From the NCBI GenBank assembly GCA_018857735.1, contig JABMCL010000061.1, positions 420,001 to 484,000 of the forward strand: a stretch of DNA of 64,000 nt, written 5' to 3'. Source of the stretch: Alviniconcha marisindica. Lineage: Eukaryota > Mollusca > Gastropoda > Provannidae. The notes under the pieces were generated by a model, which had not been told where the DNA came from, ran no database searches, and worked only from the letters and a program-made list of their open reading frames with translations. Shown in pieces: positions 37,633 through 54,869 of this stretch (position 1 is the stretch's first letter; each line of letters opens with the position of its first letter). The position numbers and the translations under genes are program-made.

Positions 37633-37638
37633 AATAAA
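37633..37638 (+). terminator. candidate distal poly(A) signal of myotrophin
   Basis: AATAAA followed by a T-rich stretch and TTTTGTTGTCTTG, a plausible downstream GU-rich element. Nearer signals exist at 36321 and 37485. Confidence 0.45.
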
Positions 37639-37906
37639 CTGGACTTTTTAAATACTCATTTTGTTGTCTTGAACTGGATCCCCAGCATTACCGGACCTTG
37701 TGAAAGTTGATCAAGATAGTGATATCAGATGCTTCCTCAGTGCCAGGAACACTGCATTTACTGTGCTCGAGTGTTTGCTTGTGTGCAGTCCCCAGTTGCT
37801 TTTCCTCCTCAACCTGACCTGTTAATATTTGCAAGTATCGCTCAACACACACGCACATAGTTAAAGAGGAAGGTAAACCAACTCTGTATTACTCATTCAC
37901 CCAGAG

Positions 37907-37912
37907 TTTATT
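37907..37912 (-). terminator. poly(A) signal of RPS16
   Basis: TTTATT on the plus strand is AATAAA on the minus strand, 29 bases after the RPS16 stop codon. This gives the very short 3' UTR usual for ribosomal protein genes. Confidence 0.8.
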
Positions 37913-37940
37913 CCACCAGTCAAAACCTGAAATGCACGAC

Positions 37941-39760
37941 TTAACGGTATGATTTCTGGTAACGTGCTCTGGCACCCGGACCACCAAACTTCTTGGGCTC
38001 GCAGCGCCTGGGGTCAGCAACGAGCAGGGAGCGGTCATAGGAGATCAAAATGTCACGGATCTCCTTCTTGGACTGTTCATCCACATCTGCAAGGCAATAT
38101 CAAAATTGGTAATTTATGTACAAAAATGTTGAGTCCCGTAGTCTTAACAGTAGCACTAGCAGTACAAAAATGGCTTAACTCAAGACTCTTATAGCTGTAT
38201 GCACAGGTGGTAGGGGTGCAAGAGGGGAAAGTGAAACTTCAAAACAAACAAAAACAGTCGACAGCGCAACTTTTCATTGTTACTGCCATTTTGGTTTCAT
38301 GATACTGCAATGTGGGAGTCCAGTTTGACATTTCTATGCTCAAGCCTCAACTTGAGGTGGACACATTTCCAACACACACCAGAATAGGGTCTCTCAACAC
38401 CATGGCAAAAATACCCAAGATAGCCTTAAGATCATGGTTCACAGGATATTTACTTCCAAATTCTCAAACTTTGCCATACTGCAAGACCATCTTCCCAGAC
38501 CAAGTTACTGCTCAGCTAGTGAGTTCAACAATTTGATCAAGTATCGGGAACAAAATTAGTTGTTTACTTACATGTTTTGTCATTTGGCCACCCTTTTTTT
38601 TCTCCCTTTTAAACCCATCTTCTGCGGATTATATGTGGAACTTTATCATGAAATCAAGTTCCATAACCATGGCCAATAATTCAATGTTTCCCAAACTTTC
38701 CAGCAATGAAAAAGGGCACCTGTTTTCCCAAATTTTCAAACCAAACAAACTCTGGTGGGTTTCACCAAAACTGCATGCCCCCCAAAATGGCCGTCATTAA
38801 ATTACTGCTACACGTGACATCTAAAGTGTTGGTTTCATGTTCTTGTACTGTTTTCCTACCATCCCGGAAATCCAAAATCATTCATGCAAAGAACAGATAA
38901 TGAAAAAAACTTACATTTTTGGTAGTATGAAATCAATGCCTTGCTGATAGCCTGCCGTGCAGCTGAAAACAAGAAGACAAAACTCAGGAACAAATACAAT
39001 GCATTTGGGTCAAGCCTCAACTGAAGATTCTGATTCAACACTTATATGTACTGCAGCTGCTTCTTTATATTACTGGTAAGGATTCGGAGACTGTGGTAAC
39101 TGTACACAAAATGAAAATTAAAAAACAAACAAAAAAGCTTAAAATTTCCAACTCACTTTTCACTGTCTGTCGTCCCTGCGATAACACTCACCATACACTT
39201 GTGCGACATGTCCGCCACCCTTAACGCGCACTCTGATGTCCACACCCGCAAACCGTTCTGGTCCCAGCAGCAGAAGAGGCTCCTCCAACTGAAACACAAA
39301 CCAAGCATTTCAATGATTCACACTTGACAGTCTCACTCTCAGAAAGGGATGCTTGAGAATACTGAACCAACAAGGTGCAACTGGAAAATTGTGATTATTC
39401 AGAATCACTGGCTTGTAATTTGGAAGCACACTGCAGTGCAAAAAATAAAATGTGGATACACTTGGATGAAGATTTAAATGGACACAGGCAGGCAGAAAAG
39501 AACGACATAAAATTAAAAAGGGAACTTATGCATTAAGAAGCTCATAAAGGAAAGAAAGTAATTGGATAACTAACTCCCTGCTGAGGGCAGTCATCTCAAA
39601 ACTGAAACTAGTGGAAGGAAAGGCAAAGGACCATCTGAACTTAAATAAGTACTCCTGTTTTAATCAGATGCTTGTGTACACATAATAGTTTTAATGCTGA
39701 GAAAATAAGATGTTGCGCGCATGCTCACGTCCGCGTGTGTGTGTGTATATATACGTGTGA

Positions 39761-39792
<32 letters not shown>

Positions 39793-42700
39793 CTAATATT
39801 GTTTAATATCAGATGCTTGTGTAAATATTTACTTTTCAATGCTGTGAGAATAATCTGTTGTGTATGTTTCGTGTATTTTTTAGCCTTTGTAGCTGTGTTA
39901 AAATATCAGTCTATTGTTTATTCTATTTCCTCCTGTGCACCGTAAGACAAATTTCCTTGTAAACTTGTACTGGGACAATAAATATTCTGATTCTGAAACC
40001 AGCTGATCAGCAAAGAAAGTATCTGCAACAGCACACAACTGTAAGGCAAATGAAATAAACTGACATTGTGACAACAGCCTTTAGTGTACAGCTTGAATTA
40101 GTGGTAAAACAATCTAAATACCAAAAACAAAGCCATTTGATGCCACATACTTTTGCACGGAGGATGACAGGCTCAACCAGGTCCAGAGGTCGGCCATTGA
40201 CCTTGATCAATCCATTTCCCTGCTTGCAGTGGGCAACAGCAGTGGCCGTTTTCTGCACACAGTCATGATTGATACATAGAAGTTAGAACACTTACTGTGA
40301 CACAAATTTCGTCTACTTTCATCAAAGTACTTCCTCAAATAGCAGCACTTCACAAAACTACTGATTCCAAAATTCCTAAGCACAACATAAATGAAACATA
40401 AGGAAAAAAGTCTTTAATTTCAAGTTTTTTAAATTCATCATTTCTACTCACCAACTCAGGTTCTAGTTCTCCTAGGCATTAGGGTTAACACAATGCAAGT
40501 CCACAAGTAATTTTTTTTATTATGCACAACAGGCCGTTTGCCATGGTGCTATTTTTAAACTGTTTTGGTGTTACTTCCTCTGATTTCGGGCAGACTGTCC
40601 ATGCCTGACACAGTAGACAGTACTGTGACATGCAAGTTTTTTTGGAAACTAGACTGTGACAGCCTTAAGCGATATCTTTGAAAACAAGGAATTAGTACAA
40701 ACAGGACTGAAGAAGCAATGTTTAGTTAGGTTATCTACCTATGTGAACAATATTTCAATTGGATTCAAGGCAGTCAGGCAGGCATATAGCTGAAGAAGCC
40801 AAAGACAAAAAAAGAAGGAAATGATGGTGGAAAAGAAAGGGCAGCCAACGTAAAGACTTGTACCCTATTACTTAATGATAGTGCCAATGTGCCAGTTGTG
40901 GTGAATCATGGATAACAAAAAGATGAAAAGAAACAAGCCGCAATTACATCACACAAGGATAGGCCTACATGGATGTAGCCAGACCCCTGCCAGGGGAAAG
41001 GGGAAAACCCTGCACACTGATCACAACAATGGTAGCCCCATGATGAGATTCAACCACTGATTTCTCACCGAGGTATCACAAAAAGAACCAAAAAGTTTAT
41101 TGTAAGTTTGAGATCAAACTGAAGTTAACCATGAAGACATGTTACCGGCTTGGTTATAAAGGAAACAGTCAACCCTTTGATACAATAACCTGATATATTA
41201 ATCATATAATAGTAACATTATTATATATGTGTGCATATGTTGAAATAGAACACCCCATTAAAATTATGCATAAACTGAATTTCTTTTTCATTGTGGACTT
41301 ACTTTGACTAGTTTCAGTCAGGAGGATAAAATAACAAGCAGAGAAATCCAATGAGCATCACAGACAACAATGTATGAACAAAACAGTGCACTCATGTGCT
41401 GTTATTTTATATATATGTCAAGAGACACCTTTTAAAATTTACTTAATACTGCTGCTTGTCAGTAACAAAACACATGCATGCACGCACGCACGCACACACA
41501 CACCACATGTGCTTGTGAAAACACATGCTCTCATTGTCTCATGCATACATAATTTTCAAGAATTGTCCGTTAATCAAGGAGTAAATGTTCAAGAATTTAT
41601 TTGCACACGACAAAAGATTATTACTTTTATAGTGTAAACATATTTTATATTTTTTGTGTGTTTCTAAAGCACATACTGGTATTCAGGGACTGCCCCCAGC
41701 TTGAAAAAAAATTGAACATAAATTGATTTATCAGTGTGGAGAAATTTGTGAGTGCTGTTAGTGTTACCAAAATTCAAGTGTGCAATACATAACTGCTTCA
41801 TGTAAATCAAAATGCTTTGTACTATATGGAAAAGCAATAAATTTTTGTTTCATAATGTAAAGAAATGGTTTTTAGAAAATGAGTCAAACACCGAATTGAA
41901 ACATCTACCTTTTTTTCATTTTTTTCATAGTGTAAATGATTAACGGTAAACAAAAGTGGACTGTGTGTGAACCAAAAAATATTGTTTACACACACACACA
42001 AGACGAAAGAATGATTACACTGTATTACAATATGACAAACATGTGAAACTGCAATGGGTGGATGAAGTAAAATTATGGTTTAGAATATGAACAAATGCTC
42101 ATGGAAAGGAAGTAGGAATGAGTGTGAAAGCCGGTCTTACTGCAGAGCATGTATTTGGCAACAACAACAAATTAAGAGAGAGAGAGAGAGGTCAAAACTG
42201 TAAGCTGCCCGATGTCTGAGGCATGATCAGCCATGTCAGGGCTTCATTCTCAAAGGATTGAATGGGAAATGCTGCTAAGTCAGTTACCCTGTGGGCATCC
42301 AGACAAAACGGTCTCTTAATGCCTTGACTCATTGTTGCATACGCCCTATGTACAACGCTAGCTGACCATCCCGACACTCAGTCGATAGTACAAACTACGC
42401 GTCTCTGCCCGAGGTACGAAGCCATGGTCAAGGTCGCGGCTCCATGGCAAACGGCATATTGCAAAACTATATAAAAAATTAAATACTATTAAGAAAAAAG
42501 TAAGCTGCAAAACAAAAATAAACTACAATCTGAGACTGGAAACCACCTAGACAATAACACAGTCCACTTGGAAAGCACCATGTTCTTTAACAGTTTAAGG
42601 CAGCCCTGGCCTCAGCCAAGTGCTGACAGACCCCCACCACTGCTGTGCACCCCATCCCGTTGCACCAATGCCAGATTCCAGGATGCTAGTAATGTATGCC

Positions 42701-43806
42701 ACGGAAACAGAGATGCATGGCGCACAAGCTTTGTTGAAAGGAAAAAAAAAAGTTACACACTCGAGCCAGCAGCTGGTGTTCGAAGGTTTTGCTTTTAAGG
42801 TTTTTGCCAATCTTGTACAAAATTCAACCAGACAATCAAGTTACTTTAGTCTCCATCTTTGTTTTGTTTGATTATTAAACTTAAAGGAACTAGTCTTCTC
42901 AGACTTGGCAAAAAATTATTTTGCATGAATTTATCATTTTATGTCAATTTAATCATGATTTGTCTGTTACATTATTTTTTCCATCTGTCGGCTAATTTTA
43001 CCAAACATTACCAATCACTGTGATTTTTAATGCAAGCTAAAATTAGACTGGGGTAAAACCCAATGGACCACAACTTTTCCCATTGGGCTTACATTTTTTC
43101 TAAAGCACTGAAATACAAATTATCAGTTACAAAAATGACTGCAAATGCTATCCACATGCATTTCTTCCATGACCTGTAAAAGTATGCAGACCTGAGCGAG
43201 CGCTTTCTGGTGTTCACTGTTCTATACTTGAGATCAAAAACATTTTGGTGATGTCAAAATGAAGTGCAGAAAAAGAGCACACAACGCATTAATGAGCTCG
43301 AACCTAGTGAAACAAGTCTATTAAAATATTACTATTACAGTATTAGTTATGCCTTATGGCATCCAAAAAGGTCACCTTATAATATATTGTTATATATATA
43401 TACTTTAAATGTTCATTTCACCTGCTCCAAGCACACTAGACGTTAAGCCTCAGGAGGCTAGTTCCTGTAAAGCGTAGTAACAATATCATGGTAACGGCCA
43501 CCTCTACTGGCTCTAGTAATTTCAAATTTATCGTTATTTGGGCACATCGCGGCTGTGGGTTGTTTCTCACGATTACTGCATAGGAAAATGGCTTTTGGTA
43601 GGTGATCAGTTCATGTTACAGCACAGCCAAATGTCTGTAGAATTCACTTCTTTGCCACAGATATTTTTTCGATTTATTGGACTAAACCAGGAATTAGCAC
43701 AGGAAATGAGTTGCACGAGGTACAGTACAGAAACTACAGAATGTAAGGTGCTTCATACCTTTCGCCCGAACACTTGAACAGCCTTGATGGGTCCTTTTGC
43801 TGGCAT
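37941..43806 (-). CDS. RPS16: 40S ribosomal protein S16 (uS9), 5 coding exons
   Basis: Minus-strand exons in order are 43806-43759, 40252-40151, 39288-39192, 38962-38915 and 38086-37941. Phases agree and give 146 residues, the same length as the vertebrate protein. Visible hallmarks are [72 protein letters not shown] and the basic C-terminus [14 protein letters not shown], whose tail reaches the mRNA/tRNA P-site channel in the small subunit. An acceptor (TTTGTTTCAG) three bases before the ATG shows that the 5' UTR is spliced, consistent with the TOP exon at 43914-43950. The gene converges on myotrophin and diverges from thymidylate synthase. Intron 1 of the coding region (3.5 kb) is the longest. 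Confidence 0.97.
39690..39990 (+). repeat. retroposon 3' end in an RPS16 intron
   Basis: Contains ATCAGATGCTTGTGTAAAT repeated 150 bases apart, a GT/GA microsatellite, and a tail TTGTACTGGGACAATAAATA that resembles non-LTR retroposon 3' termini. Its orientation is opposite to the host gene. Confidence 0.45.
40253..43758 (-). other. RPS16 intron 1, mostly unrecognised
   Basis: AT-rich intron. The segment 42208-42350 (CATCCAGACAAAACGG and GCTAAGTCAGTTACCCTGTG) matches a repeat at 61370-61475. No box C/D or H/ACA snoRNA could be supported on the transcribed strand, though ribosomal protein introns often host them. Confidence 0.5.
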
Positions 43807-43913
43807 TTTCTGAAACAAATAATGTTTGATTATTGCACGAAATAAATACTTTTACATTAACAGTTCCAGAACTATGGTTAAAAATAATACCAAGCAGACT
43901 ACCCGGGACTCAC

Positions 43914-43950
43914 GTTGCTTTTCGGTCAGAAAGCGAGTAGAAAAAGGAAG
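43914..43950 (-). promoter_or_regulatory. RPS16: RPS16 5' UTR exon with TOP start
   Basis: On the minus strand a pyrimidine tract CTTCCTTTTTCT is followed by about 25 bases and an AAC|GTGAGT donor, the classic arrangement of a ribosomal-protein first exon with a 5' terminal oligopyrimidine start. TOP tracts confer growth-dependent (mTOR/LARP1) translational control in animals. A TGACGT element lies just upstream (43951-43956). The exact start site is inferred. Confidence 0.65.
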
Positions 43951-44326
43951 TGACGTAGTTGCTTGGGGTCTTCAACTTCCTGCCCACGGAGTCTGCAGAA
44001 CTCTCCAACAAAATCTTCAACAGCCAAAAATGTCGAACAAGAAGAATTATAAAAATAATCCGGAATGTCTTACTACTTTTACCTACATTTGTGCTTCTGA
44101 ACATCATCTAATATGTAACTTGGTCAATTTTTATGAGGTACGGCAAGTTGGGATAAATTTGCATACAAAACCGAAAGTAACGTATTTGTCTGCGTTGATG
44201 TCTGTAGAGGTCAAATTATAAGATTATCAGAATAAAAACATGATATTTCCTGCACGAGAAGAGGAACTGGAGACTACTGAACTCAATCATGAGCAAGCCT
44301 GTGGGTGTTTTTTCTGCCCATTACCA

Positions 44327-44789
44327 TACCTGTCAACCAATACCGTCAGTTTACCAGTATGACAGTTTTTTCATTATCAGGGGGCACCCTGATAATGAAA
44401 AAACTGTCATACTGGTAAACTGACCATCTAGACCATATGGCCATCTAGGAAAATTGATACAGGAAAACATAATTTTCATGAGATTTTGTTGCTGTTTTAA
44501 ACTGAGCTAAAAGATTGAAAAACTGTCGAATGAGCAGCCAACACACACCATCGCCAAATGCACACGGACTGGCCTAGTGCAATAGGCTAAGAAATCTCAG
44601 TGAAAGTGAGATTTGAAGTTGTGTATGCATATTTAGCACAACTTCTACTGCCACACGTGCCGGTTGGAATTCAAAATGCCGCTGTTACCAGCGAAAAAAA
44701 AAAAAATGACCCCAGCCTGTATAAGGGAAATACAGATTCTTGACAAACTCTAGACTAACAGGTTTACTCCCAAAAGGGGTTGACAGCTT
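44327..44789 (-). mobile_element. MITE-like inverted-repeat element, copy b
   Basis: Inverted relative to copy a at 26.1 kb. It ends with CATACCTGTCAACC at the left and GGGGTTGACAGCTTA at the right. It contains an 80-base near-perfect hairpin absent from copy a. Its right end abuts the left terminus of the large element at 44792. Confidence 0.7.
44345..44424. repeat. perfect hairpin, 38-bp arms, 4-base loop
   Basis: Left arm begins GTCAGTTTACCAGTATGACA and ends TTATCAGGG; the loop is GGCA; the right arm is the exact complement for all 38 bases. Confidence 0.95.
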
Positions 44790-44791
44790 AG

Positions 44792-45725
44792 TAAGACCAT
44801 TCCCACCAGCGAGGCAGGCAGGGTTCCAGGTGAGATCAAAAGATCTTAGAGGAGGGAGGTGGAGCTGGACCCTCAACTTCGCCTAGAAGAGATCATGAGT
44901 AGGGAGGTGGAGCTGGGCTAAGAAAGCTGGACTTCCTTTGCTTGAGTTGTCAAAGTTGTTTGTCAACAGCAGTGCAACGGTCATTGTCTTTGTGACTCTG
45001 GCCAAGCACAGCAGTTGAAACAGCAATTGCCCAGTGCACATGTCGCTGGGCAATGGCGAGGGGACACCGCCTTAACACTTCCATTGTTTTGGCGGCGGTC
45101 CACGGTCTCTCCTGTCTTTTTCGGGCGGTTTCCGCGGTCGAGCCTTCACTCTGTCGTCCCCTTCCCACTCTGTCCCCGTCCCTAATAGGCCATCTCGCCT
45201 CCATGGACGTAAAGCACCAAGAAAGAAAGAAGCGAGGCAGGAGTTTGGTACAAGTATAGCCCCTTGCCGAGTGGGACGTCCGGCTGCCGTTCAACAGCGG
45301 CGAGTGCACGGTCATTTCACTCGGCGAACATTAATTTTTAGATTTAAAAGTATGGTTGAAGAAAAATGGACAGCTGGTCAGGAGCACAAAGGCAGAACTT
45401 GTCCGTTGTAACATATCGTACTTTATTTTCCCACAATGAGGAGCGGTTTCATTAGATGGGCTTCAAAAGGGAGAAGAAGAAAACAGAGAGAACTTGAACT
45501 CAAAAACTGTATTTTACAAGGATTGTAGTTTAGGTTCAGTCAAAAACCAATCTAACTCCTTACTAAGTCACTGATGAGTAAATATAAAATTACAGGCATC
45601 ATTTAGAGAGAGAGACTGGGAGAGAAGAAGAAGAAGATGATGAAGAAAATATATATGTATATAGAAAATTCACAAAGAAAGAAAACTGAAGTAAACATAA
45701 ATATAAATACTAATGAAAATGGAAT

Positions 45726-45786
<61 letters not shown>

Positions 45787-46839
45787 AAGAAAATTAAAAA
45801 AGAGAGAGAATAAGAACAGACAAAAGTATAAAGACAGGTCAACAGGCATATTCACACTAAATGCACAGGTAAACAGCTGCTATACTCACAATAAACACAC
45901 ACAGAAACAGGTGCAACTCATAATAGTTGTAGCAACAACCAAGTATTACACATAAATGCAGCACTGAAGACCATGCTGCCTCACTGTAACTAATGATACA
46001 GTTTGATCAAATCAATTCACATCTCAAGTATAATTTACTAACTAAGACTACATTTAAAATCATATGTTTATTTGTAAAATTAGCCTCACACACACACAAT
46101 GTTAGACTCAAGTTATGAGTGTTTTGAATGTGATCCTAAGCTGCTTGACTAGTGATTCCTTCAAAGACAGTGAGCACAGCTACTCAAAGAAGAGTGGGAA
46201 ATGTTCAGCTTACAATAAGTGACAGAAATAATCACACATGACTGCCAGCATTGACAAATTAATTCATCAAGTTAATTCATCAACAGCCAACCTAACCTGC
46301 ATTTTAACAAATGGCATTGCCTATCAGTTTGTCTATATAAATTCTCATGAAGGATGAATACGTAGAATGTACAATGTCAGAGAAACACTGCTACTCTACT
46401 AGATGAACCTTCAGTTCTTGTCCCATTCATTTTGAAATTATGTAATGTATGGCAATATTTTGCTGCTTCTGCATTTAATTTTGTGAGTTACAAGTCAGGG
46501 ACTTGAACTGTTTACTAGAAGTACAAGTACCCAGACACTGAAATAATTTGCAATACATTTCTCATTATGACTGATCCAATTAACCATCTGAACAAAGTGA
46601 GTGGAAGACGAATTTTTTCTCGTAACACTGAGCCAGAGAGAGGGAGAGAGGAGGGAGTTGAGGAGGAAAGGGAGATTTGTACAATTTGCAATTTACTCAC
46701 CTTCACCTTATTATAGACTTGTAAAGATGTATATTAACACTTTCAATATATGGACTACTTGTGAGAAGTTTAATTCAGTTAGTAATATTAATAATAAAGA
46801 TATAAAATGGGTGTGCAGTGATATACAACACACACACAC

Positions 46840-46877
<38 letters not shown>

Positions 46878-47533
46878 TTAAGTGAAGTAAAGACAATGAA
46901 GAGACTGAGGCAAGAGGTTTAAAAATAGTTTTTGAGCAGGTGTTTTAGGAGGACAGTTTTAAAAGAGGAAGCAAAATTAGTTCAAGTCAGTCTCTTTACT
47001 TGGTTATTTAACAAAACTTTTCATAAATGGTAATAAAAATCAAGTAGACATTTAATGATTTATTCAGTTACTTGTCAATAAATGTTATTTTCCTCTCAGA
47101 ACACAGAAGCACACATGTGAATGAAACTGAAAATATCATGAACAAAATGTAAAACCACAAAACTACATCAATCACTGCGTGAGCACTGCATTTTGTAAAT
47201 TGCATTTTTTTTTTTTTTTAAAGCACTATGCATGCATGCAGCTTGTGTGTGCATGCGGGTATGTGTGTTGTTTTAATTGTACTCTTAATCTGTGGCTGTA
47301 TTTATTTGTACATTAATTTTTAAAATAAGTAGAATGCATACATGTATACCGGTTGTGTGTATATATATATATATATATATGTGTGTGGGAGGGGGGAGGG
47401 TGTGGGTTGGGTTGGGTAGGTGTCGTTATGTGGGTGTGTAAGCAATAGATGTACGGATGTGCGCGTGTCTTAATAGCTGTATTTTTAATCTGTGTCTAAA
47501 CTGACTTGCATATTTTAGCAGTGTGTGTGTGTG

Positions 47534-47594
<61 letters not shown>

Positions 47595-48756
47595 TAGATA
47601 GATAGATAGAGTAATACTAATAGTGTGTGTGTGTGTGTAATCAATAGTTAATGCACTAGGCCTACACTATTTGTTATAATGTTTTATTGTTTTATTTTGC
47701 TTATGCCCATAATTTGAATTTCCTGTGTTTACAGAGGACAGCTGAATATTCTTGATTCTTAAAAAGCAGTATATGTATAGATATAAACTGTATATTGCTG
47801 TAATGTACACTGTTATGATTCAGACCTCTTTAAGTTTAAAGAAATTTTGATAATTTGACTAGAAAAAAATGAAGTGAGAAGCCAAAAGGTAAAACTCAGG
47901 CCACATTCCTTACAGTTTATACTAAGTGAGTAAGTAGCAGTGGGTGTAATATGAAAAGCTATATTCTGAACTACTCAGTCCAGGGTTTTTAGACAGAAAA
48001 AATAATTAACTGCGTGCTTGTCAGTGGAAAGCAAATGTCATCAACACAACTGTCTCACTCAAATCTTATATTTACAATTTGCCATATAAAGGCACAAACA
48101 CACTCAAACACAGTTGGCATACATGCACCAACAGGAGATTTTGGTCAGGATTTGCAAATTAAAAATTACAAAATAAATTAAATGCACACTTAGCGCTAGG
48201 ATTTGGCTGCCTGTCTGTAGCGTAGAAACAGTAATGATAGCACAAAGGCTTGGCCGGTGATTTTGTTGTGAATCCTCTTTAAATATACACCCCCACCCCA
48301 GTTTTTAAAAGCATCCGGATACTGAATGAATTCTGTCTGAAATAAAGTAAATAAAATAGTTTCAAAAAACAACAACTAAGCTGTGTGGATTATAGTGGCA
48401 AACATGCTGTCACTTTTTTGACCAGTTTCGCTGAGCGGCGATCACCTAACTTTCCGCTGTTTCTTGTCGGCAGTTAATCTGTTCAACTTTAATTCACATC
48501 CCTCCACCTCCTTTCCTTTGTAGTTCATACAGCACACACAGTATCCTTCCCCATGGTAGTTATTTTTTAGTATTGCGGTTGATCGAAACGTTATTTTTTA
48601 GTATTGCGGTTGATCGAAACTATCTTCGCTTAGGCGACACCCAGTAGGCGGTGGATAGCAGACTACCCATAGCCACTGGAACGTCCCAGTCAACAAACTG
48701 CCGCCTTACGCAGGGGCAGAGCACTCTAAAATTTCCTCTCATGGGAATGGTCTATA
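44792..48756 (+). mobile_element. large TIR element, copy 1 (left of thymidylate synthase)
   Basis: Begins TAAGACCATTCCCACCAGCG and ends CTCATGGGAATGGTCTATA, which are inverted complements for about 14 bases. From 45231 it runs co-linear and nearly identical with 57468-60634. No transposase or reverse transcriptase frame is visible, so it is non-autonomous. Differences from copy 2 are the nested SINE, a long TA run at about 45722-45782, another at about 47537-47591, and a 35-bp duplication at 48567-48620 (TTTAGTATTGCGGTTGATCG). Flanking TA/TATA suggests a TA-type target; the superfamily is unknown. Confidence 0.8.
44819..45230 (+). mobile_element. SINE nested in the large TIR element
   Basis: The 11-bp direct repeat AGCGAGGCAGG flanks it exactly (44808-44818 and 45231-45241), while copy 2 of the host element has this sequence once. 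The 3' end is GGACGTAAAGCACCA plus an AAGA-type tail, the same tail family as at 7.7, 20.5 and 62.1 kb. Clear Pol III boxes were not identified at the left end. Confidence 0.85.
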
Positions 48757-48822
48757 GGCGCCAGAATAATCAACATTATTTATATTTATAATAAATAAAG
48801 TTATAGGCGCCAGAATAATCGA
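48753..48822. repeat. 49-bp direct duplication at the element's right edge
   Basis: TATAGGCGCCAGAATAATC occurs at 48753 and 48802. The first copy starts inside the TATA of the element's right terminus. The duplication is absent at the right edge of copy 2. Confidence 0.85.
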
Positions 48823-48890
48823 CATGTTGACTGTGGGCCCTTAAAAGAAAGAAGAAGAAGAAGCTATGATTTACAAGTTTTATTCGCGCA

Positions 48891-48918
48891 TTTCGCGCCA
48901 AAAGACATTTGGCGGGAA
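48891..48918 (+). promoter_or_regulatory. TYMS: paired E2F-type sites of thymidylate synthase
   Basis: TTTCGCGCCAAA (48891-48902) and TTTGGCGGGAA (48908-48918) match E2F/DP consensus sites, 14-41 bases before the chosen start codon. Thymidylate synthase is a known G1/S E2F target in animals. The region lacks a TATA box. An in-frame upstream ATG at 48866 precedes these sites, which argues that it is promoter sequence and not coding. Confidence 0.8.
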
Positions 48919-48931
48919 CACCATCGCTAGC

Positions 48932-54869
<5,938 letters not shown>

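Noticed and set aside
40253..43758. Intronic snoRNA in RPS16
   Set aside because: TGATGA-like and CTGA motifs occur but never with proper spacing and terminal pairing on the transcribed strand.
48866..48931. Longer N-terminus of thymidylate synthase from the upstream in-frame ATG
   Set aside because: This stretch contains the two E2F sites and encodes no known family sequence, so it is better explained as promoter.
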